From: QNZT01 sp964651755
GTDB lineage: Bacteria > Campylobacterota > Campylobacteria > Campylobacterales > QNZT01
DNA: 28,905 nucleotides
Direction: 5' to 3'
Assembly (NCBI GenBank): GCA_964651755.1
Contig: CAZYZD010000020.1
Coordinates: 1 to 28,905, forward strand
In this document: in pieces, positions 13,988-20,690 of the stretch
Layout of the letters: each line of letters begins with the position of its first letter
How positions within the stretch are numbered: the first letter of the stretch is position 1
The notes under the pieces: model-generated
Told to the model about the DNA's origin: nothing
The model's input: the letters and a program-made list of their open reading frames with translations, nothing else
The model's database searches: none
Position numbers and translations under genes: made by a program

Positions 13988-15333
13988 AACGTAAATTTCT
14001 TATCCAATTAGTCACCGCATCGTCGGTGCTGATTGTGATATTTTCTGTTATTCTTTATTATTATATCAAGATTCAGGTTTATGATGATGTCTCTGCAAAT
14101 CTGAAAAAAGAAGCAGCCGCATATGTAAAAAGTTCAAAAGCAAAATTACCGTTTGCGAGTAAAAATCAAACTGCTTCAAACAATATAGCGCTGCAATATG
14201 GAAAAAATTATACTACCGTTATACGTGCCGATAAAAAAGCAGAGCCTTTTTACGAGCAGTATGAGAAAAACGGTAAGCCGCATATTACGATTTTTTATCC
14301 GTATAATAAAGCGAGATCAAGTTTTATTAAAATTGAGCGTGATGTCTCCGGTACAGAGGCATTGCTCAGAAAAATAAAGCACAGTATTATTATTGCAAAT
14401 CTTTTGACTTTGCTTTTGATTCTAGGATATGCGATGTTCCTTTCTGAAACTTTGCTTTATCCGGTCAAATCTATCAACAGAAAATTAGCGAGACTCAATG
14501 AAAACTTTTTGGATAAAATTGATACAGAAAATCTTCCGGATGAGTATCGTTCACTGGGTGAGAGCGTAAATAAACTGATAGAGCGTATTCAAAATTTTGT
14601 CAAATATCAGAAAGAACTTTTTATCGGTACGGCACATGAGTTGAAAACGCCGTTGGCTGTCATGAAGACGAAAAATGAAGTCACTCTGATTAAAGACAGA
14701 GATATCGATACCTACAAAGATACATTGCGTGTTAATAACAAAACAATTGATGAGATGAATGCTATGATAGGGTCGATACTTGATATAGGTCGTCAGGAAG
14801 GTGCGCAGTTTGATAAACCAGTTGAAGTTGATTTGGTACAGTTTATCAAAGATAAGGCGAAAGATTTTGAGCTTATTGCAAAAAATAAACAAAAATCTGT
14901 CAAAACAGATCTTGAACCTGATCAGTATTGTATTATCACACAACCCTCGCTTTTAACGCATATTTTACAAAATTTTGTACAAAATGCACTCAAGTTTACA
15001 CCTGAAGGCGGGACAGTGATTATCAAAACAAGATTGATTGGTGATGATTTTAAAATAGAAGTGATTGATGAAGGACCCGGCATCGATGAAAGTGTGGATC
15101 TGTTTGCACCCTTCAAAAGGCTCGGCAATAAAAGCGGAGCCGGACTTGGACTTTTTCTCGCGAAGGGAGCAGCGGACGCAATTGGTGCAAAGCTTAATAT
15201 TAAAAATAGAAAAGACGGCAAGAATGGGGCGGTCGCAACTGCGATTATCAGCTCTAAAAATTATTGTCCAATGGGTGAATCACCGGAAAATAAACGCCGG
15301 GGGATCTTCGGTGTACTAAGAAGAGAATATTAA
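13966..15333 (+). CDS. Sensor histidine kinase, partner of the HsrA/CosR-like regulator
   Basis: The 455-residue inner-membrane kinase has helix one at about 13-35, a periplasmic sensor of about 105 residues with no recognised fold, helix two at about 140-160, and a HAMP-like linker. The H box is A-H-E-L-K-T-P (H224), followed by the N box (N336, N340), G1 D-E-G-P-G-I-D near 368-374, an F box A-P-F-K-R, and G2 G-A-G-L-G-L near 391-396. All catalytic motifs are intact. The start is TTG at 13966, inside the regulator gene (22-base overlap), with GAGG nine bases upstream. The overlap strongly suggests a cognate pair. The ferredoxin gene follows after five bases. Confidence 0.92.
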   Translation: MFSEKSIKRKFLIQLVTASSVLIVIFSVILYYYIKIQVYDDVSANLKKEAAAYVKSSKAKLPFASKNQTASNNIALQYGKNYTTVIRADKKAEPFYEQYEKNGKPHITIFYPYNKARSSFIKIERDVSGTEALLRKIKHSIIIANLLTLLLILGYAMFLSETLLYPVKSINRKLARLNENFLDKIDTENLPDEYRSLGESVNKLIERIQNFVKYQKELFIGTAHELKTPLAVMKTKNEVTLIKDRDIDTYKDTLRVNNKTIDEMNAMIGSILDIGRQEGAQFDKPVEVDLVQFIKDKAKDFELIAKNKQKSVKTDLEPDQYCIITQPSLLTHILQNFVQNALKFTPEGGTVIIKTRLIGDDFKIEVIDEGPGIDESVDLFAPFKRLGNKSGAGLGLFLAKGAADAIGAKLNIKNRKDGKNGAVATAIISSKNYCPMGESPENKRRGIFGVLRREY

Positions 15334-15338
15334 TCTAA

Positions 15339-15590
15339 ATGGCGCTTAAGATCATAGATGAGTGTATTGCCTGCGATGCATGCGTGGAAGCATGTCCCAG
15401 CGGGGCGATTGAATGTGCCGATCCTATATATATTATTACTTCGGCACTTTGTACAGAGTGTGTGGGATATGTGGAGGATGCAAAACCTTCATGTATGCCG
15501 GTATGTCCTGTAGAGGCGATTATCTACGATAAATCATGTGTTGAAACACCGGAAGAACTCCTCGAAAAATTTAAAAGAAATAACTCCTGA
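15339..15590 (+). CDS. YfhL-type 2[4Fe-4S] ferredoxin
   Basis: This 83-residue electron carrier has two cluster motifs. The first is C9-x2-C12-x2-C15-x3-C19-P. The second is the longer-loop type C38-x2-C41-x10-C52-x3-C56-P, beginning C-T-E-C-V-G, which is typical of YfhL/Fdx-like ferredoxins. The electron partner is unknown. The gene lies five bases after the kinase gene, and its TGA shares one base with the ATG of the Ppx/GppA gene (TGATG), so the genes are co-translated. A ferredoxin in this position also neighbours cosR in C. jejuni, from memory (fdxB). Confidence 0.9.
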   Translation: MALKIIDECIACDACVEACPSGAIECADPIYIITSALCTECVGYVEDAKPSCMPVCPVEAIIYDKSCVETPEELLEKFKRNNS

Positions 15591-17071
15591 TGGCAAAAAG
15601 AACAACAATTATTGATATTGGTTCCAACTCAATGACACTCGTTATATACGAGAAAAGTTCACGTTTTGCATTTCATCTGATAGAAAAAGTGCGAAGTAGT
15701 GTCAGAATCGGTGAAAATGCCTATGCTGACAATGGTGCTTTGACATCAGATGCGATGGATCGTGCATATGCAACTTTGGAAGATTTCATGCAGATTTCCA
15801 AAAGCTACAAAGCACAAAAAATATTTTGTGTAGCGACTTCTGCACTCCGAGATGCTCCCAATAAAGCACTTTTTTTACAACGAGTGCGTCACAAACTGAA
15901 ACTCAATATCAAAGTTATTGATGGGGAAAAAGAGGCATATTTTGGTGCGCTTGCCGCTGTGAATCTTCTGCCAAAATTTGATGAAGCAACAACAGTCGAT
16001 ATCGGCGGTGGTTCTACAGAGTTGGCAAAAATCAAAAATGGAAAAATCATAGATACAATATCTTTAAATATTGGAACTGTACGTATTAAAGAGTTATTTT
16101 TTGATCAAAAACGAGATTTCAAAGATGCAACTTCTTTTATTGAAGAGATGCTCGATTTGATTCCGGAACATTTTCAGTCAGAAAAAATAATAGGAATCGG
16201 TGGTACTATCAGGGCTCTTTCCAAAGCGATTATGCGGTTGCAAAAGTATCCTATCGATACGCTGCATGCTTTTGAATATCTGTATAATGACTATGAGTCT
16301 TTTATAAAAAGTGTTGCCAAATCTTCTGTTATGGAACTGAAAAAGTTTCCTATCTCTTCCAGCCGTTATGATACGATTCGGGAAGGTAGTACTATTTTTT
16401 ATGCAGTCAATAAAAAATTAAAACCTCAGAGTGTTTTGACAAGCAAAGCAGGTGTACGTGAAGGTGTATATTTGCATGATATTTTACGAAATTCTAATCA
16501 TCTGTTCCCACATAATTTTAATGTCAGTATTAAAAGTATGATGGATCGTTTTGCATTACTTCCCAAACATTGCAACCATACTCAACGAATTGCCCGGGAA
16601 ATCTATACTGTTGTTTACACTGAGTTTGACAAAGATGAAAAATATAGAGAAGAACTTTTTATGGCTGCCAAACTTGTACTGATTTTTAACAGGCTTAATA
16701 TCTATTCTAACAGTGATTACAGTTTTTTCTTTTTACTGGAGAATCTCAATTTTACTTTTTCTCATGAAGAGAAACTTCTGATCGCTGTACTCTTGAGATT
16801 TTCACAAAAAGGTAAAGTGGACAATAGCATTTTTAAAACCTATAAGAAACTTTTACCGGAATTGAAAGTGGTGGAGTGGCTGACTTTTATTTTGAGTGTG
16901 AGTGAAGCGATTATACGGGGGAAACATCTTGATCCTGTGGAAACTTCTTTTGATGGGAAAGTGTTACTGATACAAAGTCGGGAAGAACTTTTTCTTGCGA
17001 AAGAAGCAATTAAAAAGATTAAAAAACCCAACTCTTTTGCAGTTATTCTGAAACAAAAAAACAGAGAGTAA
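15590..17071 (+). CDS. Ppx/GppA family phosphatase
   Basis: The family hydrolyses inorganic polyphosphate and/or pppGpp. The 493-residue protein has the ASKHA phosphate-1 motif I-D-I-G-S-N-S-M near 8-15, C-V-A-T-S-A-L-R-D near 82-90, and a D-G-E-K-E-A-Y segment near 117-123. The phosphate-2 motif V-D-I-G-G-G-S-T-E near 138-146 is followed by I-G-I-G-G-T-I-R near 201-208. A C-terminal region of about 180 residues resembles the HD-like domain of longer Ppx/GppA proteins. Which substrate is preferred cannot be read from sequence. Its place downstream of a stress-type regulator suggests a stringent-response or polyphosphate role. Confidence 0.88.
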   Translation: MAKRTTIIDIGSNSMTLVIYEKSSRFAFHLIEKVRSSVRIGENAYADNGALTSDAMDRAYATLEDFMQISKSYKAQKIFCVATSALRDAPNKALFLQRVRHKLKLNIKVIDGEKEAYFGALAAVNLLPKFDEATTVDIGGGSTELAKIKNGKIIDTISLNIGTVRIKELFFDQKRDFKDATSFIEEMLDLIPEHFQSEKIIGIGGTIRALSKAIMRLQKYPIDTLHAFEYLYNDYESFIKSVAKSSVMELKKFPISSSRYDTIREGSTIFYAVNKKLKPQSVLTSKAGVREGVYLHDILRNSNHLFPHNFNVSIKSMMDRFALLPKHCNHTQRIAREIYTVVYTEFDKDEKYREELFMAAKLVLIFNRLNIYSNSDYSFFFLLENLNFTFSHEEKLLIAVLLRFSQKGKVDNSIFKTYKKLLPELKVVEWLTFILSVSEAIIRGKHLDPVETSFDGKVLLIQSREELFLAKEAIKKIKKPNSFAVILKQKNRE

Positions 17072-17073
17072 CA

Positions 17074-18534
17074 ATGTTTCTCATTAAAAAACTTTCTCTT
17101 CTTTTAGTACTCTTTTCTCTGATATTGTTTGCAAAAGAAAAGATTCAAAATCAAACAGAAAATGAGATTAATAAAGAATCTATAGTAAAAATCTATACAG
17201 TTGCGAAAAGTCCTGATTTTACCAGACCATGGAACAGTTCCATCTATCGTGTCACAGGTTCAGGTGCAGTTATCTCCGGAAATCGTATTTTAACCAATGC
17301 ACATGTTGTTGCCAACCATACTTTTATAGAAGTACGTCGTTATGGTCAGACAAAGCGGTATGAAGCAGAGGTGCTTAGTGTTTCCCATCAGGTTGATCTG
17401 GCTCTGATTACAGTAAAAGATAAAAGTTTTTTTGAGGGGATTAAGCCTCTTACTTTTGGAGAATTGCCGAAGATTGAACAAAAAATCGCTGTTTTTGGTT
17501 ATCCTACAGGGGGTAATACCTTGAGTATTACACAGGGAATTGTTTCACGTATAGAACATCATCGTTATATACACAGCAATGAAAAGTTTTTGGCTATTCA
17601 GGTGGATGCAGCGATCAACCCCGGCAATAGCGGAGGTCCAGCTATAAGCGACGGTAAAATTATCGGTGTAGTGATGCAGAACAGAACACATGCGCAAAAT
17701 ATCGGCTATCTGGTACCAACGATGCTTATTGAGCATTTTCTGAAAGATATTGAAGATGGTAGATATGATGGGTTTGCACATACAGGATTGACGATTGAAA
17801 AGCTTGAAAATCCTACTTTGCGCGAATTTTATCATCTGGATGAGAATATTACAGGAGAACTGGTAGTAGACTGGGTGTACAACTCTACTGCAAAGGATGT
17901 TTTTAAAAAAGGAGATATTATCACTGCAATCGACGGACATAATATTGAAAATGACGGTACAGTAGAGTACCGTTATCATGAATATACTTCTTTTAACTAT
18001 TATGTTGATCTGCATCAGATGGGAGAATCTGTTCTTTTTGATATTATCAGGGATGGAAAAGAGATGCAAGTTTCACTTCCACTGAAACATCGGGTAGATG
18101 ATATGCTTTTGGTTAAAACCAAACGTTACGATACAATGCCGACCTATTTTATTTATGGAGGATATGTTTTTACAAAATTGACAAGCAATCTTATCGCTGC
18201 ATACGGCAGCAGTGCGCTTGAGCTTCGCTATCTTGCAACACAGTATCCGACACAGGAACGTAAAGAGGTTGTAATTTTGTTAAAAGTGCTTGCTTCGACA
18301 CTAAGTGTCGGTAATTATAACGTCAGTCGCTGGGTAATTGATAAAGTCAATGGCGAAACTTTCCCTGATTTTAAAACTTTTTATCAGAAGGTTATGAATG
18401 CAAAAGGAAAAATCACTTTGTTTGAAGACAAAGAGGGTATTCAGCTTGCTATTGATAATGAAAAAGCGAAAAAGATTGGAAACGATTTGTTAAAACGGTA
18501 TGCCATAGCCAAATGGAAGTCAGATGACCTTTAA
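17074..18534 (+). CDS. Deg/HtrA-type trypsin-like serine protease with PDZ region
   Basis: This is a 486-residue exported protease. An N-terminal hydrophobic signal (about 5-20, ending F-A-K-E) directs it to the periplasm. The trypsin-like domain has a complete triad: H77 in T-N-A-H-V-V, D108 in V-D-L-A, and S186 in N-P-G-N-S-G-G-P. A PDZ domain follows at about 215-335, and a further C-terminal segment (about 355-480) with V-N-G-E-T-F-P-D-F-K-T-F-Y looks like a second PDZ-like domain. The sequence around the triad (I-L-T-N-A-H-V-V-A-N-H-T-F-I-E-V-R) resembles plant-type Deg proteins more than E. coli DegP. It is two bases after Ppx/GppA and last in the operon. Its stop overlaps the convergent oxidoreductase stop. 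Confidence 0.9.
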   Translation: MFLIKKLSLLLVLFSLILFAKEKIQNQTENEINKESIVKIYTVAKSPDFTRPWNSSIYRVTGSGAVISGNRILTNAHVVANHTFIEVRRYGQTKRYEAEVLSVSHQVDLALITVKDKSFFEGIKPLTFGELPKIEQKIAVFGYPTGGNTLSITQGIVSRIEHHRYIHSNEKFLAIQVDAAINPGNSGGPAISDGKIIGVVMQNRTHAQNIGYLVPTMLIEHFLKDIEDGRYDGFAHTGLTIEKLENPTLREFYHLDENITGELVVDWVYNSTAKDVFKKGDIITAIDGHNIENDGTVEYRYHEYTSFNYYVDLHQMGESVLFDIIRDGKEMQVSLPLKHRVDDMLLVKTKRYDTMPTYFIYGGYVFTKLTSNLIAAYGSSALELRYLATQYPTQERKEVVILLKVLASTLSVGNYNVSRWVIDKVNGETFPDFKTFYQKVMNAKGKITLFEDKEGIQLAIDNEKAKKIGNDLLKRYAIAKWKSDDL

Positions 18535-19619
18535 ACAGTATGAGCTGATTTTCTAGCCCATTTTTGAAAACGGAGTGCAGGAGACAAATAATCAGGTAAA
18601 TCTATTTTATCGCATATGGCTTCGGCAATCATATGGGCATTATAAGGTGCAAAAACAAACCCTCTTGATCCGAGCGCTGTATGAAGATAGAGATTTGGAA
18701 AATAATGATATTTAGTTAATGGTACCTTGGTACCGTTACGAATATACGGGTATGCTTTGATGGTCTCTTCTGCATTGACCACTGCTCCGACAAATGGAAA
18801 ATAATCGAAACTGAAACGTCTGTACCCAATATAATTTCTAATGATTTTCAGATCAGGCATGGGAAGTATATCTTCTGCTTTTTCCAGAAGATGGTGACTG
18901 TCTTCTTCAGCTGCTTTTGAAAGATCAACATTACCCCTGATATGCGTTGCCCCCACAATGAGATACTCTTTCATATGTGTAGAGAGAGAAACTTCTTTAT
19001 GGATGTTATGATTGATCTGGTCAAATCCTGAAAATGTTACATCATAGCGGTAACCACCGATCTTTTTACTTTTGAGATAGGGGAGGGAAAAGGGTTCCGG
19101 GGTATCTCCTGTTGCCAGGACAACGTATTTTGCCTGATATTCTCCGTTAATATGCCATACTTCACCGTCATGTAAGATCTCTTTTACTTCATAGGATTCG
19201 ATCAAGTCGATATTTTCTAAAAGAGCCTGGCATAGTTTGTGTGGCGGAATCATTCCAGCTTCAGGAAAAAAGTAGGCATTTCCTTGTTTTTGCCATGGAA
19301 AGTCGATATAAGCTTCATAGTTTTTACAGCGGAGTTGATCTTCCTCATCAATTGGTAGTTTTAAAAGACCGTTTTTTTGAAGCAGCTGTGGAAAATAGGA
19401 TGCATAAAATTTTAAAGCGTATTTCAGAGTATGATTTAGATAGTTCTTGTAAAGAGAAGGTTTTGATATCTTGGGAGAGAGGAATGCACCTGCTGCAGCG
19501 GAACCACCGCTGCATACAGATTTTTTTTCCAGTACAAGTGGATTTAATCCTCTCTTTTTCAGGGTAAAAGCGGTACTTGCACCGGCGATGCCGGCGCCTA
19601 TTACAATGACATCAATCAA
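18531..19619 (-). CDS. FAD-dependent oxidoreductase resembling the C-terminal domain of MnmC
   Basis: The 362-residue DAO-fold flavoprotein has the dinucleotide motif G-A-G-I-A-G (8-13) and E31 binding the FAD ribose. The C-terminal segment G-Y-R-R-F-S-F-D-Y-F-P-F-V-G-A-V, then A-L-G-S-R-G-F near 315-321, matches the oxidase half of MnmC. That half removes the carboxymethyl group from cmnm5s2U34 in tRNA. The methyltransferase half of MnmC is absent, so this would be a single-domain MnmC(o) if the match holds; a glycine/D-amino-acid oxidase role is the alternative. It starts with TTG overlapping the globin stop (TTGA) and has no ribosome binding site, so translation is likely coupled. Confidence 0.78.
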   Translation of the reverse strand: MIDVIVIGAGIAGASTAFTLKKRGLNPLVLEKKSVCSGGSAAAGAFLSPKISKPSLYKNYLNHTLKYALKFYASYFPQLLQKNGLLKLPIDEEDQLRCKNYEAYIDFPWQKQGNAYFFPEAGMIPPHKLCQALLENIDLIESYEVKEILHDGEVWHINGEYQAKYVVLATGDTPEPFSLPYLKSKKIGGYRYDVTFSGFDQINHNIHKEVSLSTHMKEYLIVGATHIRGNVDLSKAAEEDSHHLLEKAEDILPMPDLKIIRNYIGYRRFSFDYFPFVGAVVNAEETIKAYPYIRNGTKVPLTKYHYFPNLYLHTALGSRGFVFAPYNAHMIAEAICDKIDLPDYLSPALRFQKWARKSAHTV

Positions 19620-20083
19620 AAATAGGGATTTTTTCTTTCTGGGAAATCGTTAACTGTCAGTTTTGAAAAAGCTTCAACGTACTGCCAGAAGTCTTCTTTG
19701 ATCTTTTCATCCATATCGTAGTTTTTTAAAGCTTCACGCATACATCCGAGCCATTCGACACGTGCCTTTTCAGCGATAGAAAAATCATCATGAACATGGA
19801 TCATATATTCGTTTAAATCTACACCGCCACTCTCTTCTTCGTATACTTTTGGTCCGCCGCATCTCTGAATGAAAAATTTTGTGTTCTTCTCTTTGATTTT
19901 GTCAAACTCTTCCCTATCCTGCGGGAAAAAATTGGCAATATCACTTTCATAGATAAGATCATAAAAACTATACATCAATTTACGCATACCTTCTTCTCCC
20001 CCCACAGCTTCGTAAAACTCTGGACTGGGATTTTTATAAGGGACTTCTTCTCCCTCTACAGTGGGTGTGATTGGAAATGCCAT
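19616..20083 (-). CDS. Group II (TrHbO-like) truncated hemoglobin
   Basis: The 155-residue heme protein of the truncated globin family starts with E-A-V-G-G-E-E-G-M-R. It has F-Y-D-L-I-Y (Y41 likely at B10), F-I-Q-R-C-G-G-P-K-V-Y-E-E-E-S-G, proximal histidine H98 in V-H-D-D-F, and W111 (the G8 tryptophan diagnostic of group II). The usual core is about 120-130 residues, so there are roughly 20 extra residues at the N terminus and a C-terminal tail. Group II members bind O2, NO or peroxide; a detoxification role is inference. The ribosome binding site is AAGGA, six bases before the ATG. It lies 45 bases after the small secreted-protein gene and overlaps the MnmC-like gene. Confidence 0.88.
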   Translation of the reverse strand: MAFPITPTVEGEEVPYKNPSPEFYEAVGGEEGMRKLMYSFYDLIYESDIANFFPQDREEFDKIKEKNTKFFIQRCGGPKVYEEESGGVDLNEYMIHVHDDFSIAEKARVEWLGCMREALKNYDMDEKIKEDFWQYVEAFSKLTVNDFPERKNPYF

Positions 20084-20105
20084 TGTTATCCTTTATTTAT
20101 TTATA

Positions 20106-20130
20106 AAAATGATTTTATCGTAATCATTTT
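20106..20130 (-). terminator. AT-rich hairpin between the secreted-protein and globin genes, possible weak terminator
   Basis: AAAATGATT and AATCATTTT are perfect nine-base arms around a seven-base loop. The hairpin overlaps the stop codon of the upstream gene and lies before the globin ribosome binding site. Each stem arm has only one G or C, and the following T run is short, so it may be an attenuator or nothing. Confidence 0.3.
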
Positions 20131-20455
20131 AAAATTTATATGTGATTCCAATTTTTGAAATTTTGGCAGGTTTGAAATAGATAGAAAAGTTTGTGTTCGT
20201 ATCGAAAAGCTTTGCCGGTACAGCATCACTCTGCATGGCATCAAGTAATTTCGTAATAAATTCTTTCATAACAGGTGATTTTTCCTCTTTTTTTTCTTTA
20301 ACAGATGCAGTAGCAGAAGAAATAGGTGTAAGGGAGCGTAATTGGCGATGTTCTTTGTTGTATTTCTCATAATCAAATGCATATGATTTTTGTGTGAGTA
20401 AAAAGCAGCTGCACAGTATTGAAATCGAAAGGAACCTGTTTACATCAAAGTACAT
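20129..20455 (-). CDS. Hypothetical small exported protein
   Basis: I do not recognise this protein of 108 residues. The N terminus is a convincing signal sequence: a hydrophobic run L-S-I-S-I-L-C-S-C-F-L-L, then S-Y-A-F, a likely signal peptidase I site near residue 26. The mature part is charged, with a K-E-K-K-E-E-K stretch mid-way, and ends in hydrophobic/aromatic residues (I-G-I-T-Y-K-F), as some outer-membrane proteins do. I start at the ATG at 20455, with GGAG six bases upstream, rather than a TTG 12 bases earlier that would add four residues. It is the first gene before the globin and oxidoreductase genes; a functional link is not shown. Confidence 0.6.
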   Translation of the reverse strand: MYFDVNRFLSISILCSCFLLTQKSYAFDYEKYNKEHRQLRSLTPISSATASVKEKKEEKSPVMKEFITKLLDAMQSDAVPAKLFDTNTNFSIYFKPAKISKIGITYKF

Positions 20456-20531
20456 CTCTAACTCCAAAGTATATTTTAACCTATATCGACAAAAGTTAAT
20501 ATAAGTTTACATAATTTTAAAAAAATATACA

Positions 20532-20550
20532 AATATTTTCCTCAAATATT
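20532..20550. repeat. Inverted repeat in the divergent spacer upstream of the molybdopterin oxidoreductase
   Basis: AATATTT and AAATATT are perfect seven-base arms around TCCTC. The 235-base spacer 20456-20690 is very AT-rich and holds this repeat and the promoter at 20655. Such repeats are easily formed by chance in AT-rich DNA. Confidence 0.25.
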
Positions 20551-20654
20551 CTATTTTTCCCTTGAAATGTTTATTTTTGTAATGAAATATTTATAATTAA
20601 GAATTTATTAATAATCTACTTTTGTATTGTATTTGGTTTATGTTGCGATTCGTA

Positions 20655-20663
20655 TGTTATAAT
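20655..20663 (+). promoter_or_regulatory. Extended -10 promoter for the molybdopterin oxidoreductase operon
   Basis: TGTTATAAT is a perfect TGnTATAAT. It lies 27 bases before the ATG at 20691, which has an AGGTG ribosome binding site. No good -35 is present. Confidence 0.55.
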
Positions 20664-20690
20664 CATTTTAAAATAAGTAGGTGAAGTATT

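Noticed and set aside
17545..18069. Minus-strand open frame of 174 codons inside the Deg protease gene
   Set aside because: It is antisense to an intact protease domain; its hydrophobic, cysteine-scattered composition is typical of a reverse-strand shadow.
18724..18737. Paired GGTACC sites in the MnmC-like gene
   Set aside because: They encode an ordinary V-P and T-K-V-P stretch in a well-conserved reading frame, with no sign of a separate function.
20121..20674. An exact 15-base direct repeat, TAATCATTTTAAAAT, at 20121-20135 and 20660-20674
   Set aside because: In about 29 kb of AT-rich DNA a few such 15-base matches are expected by chance, and the copies lie in unlike settings (a stop-codon hairpin and a promoter).
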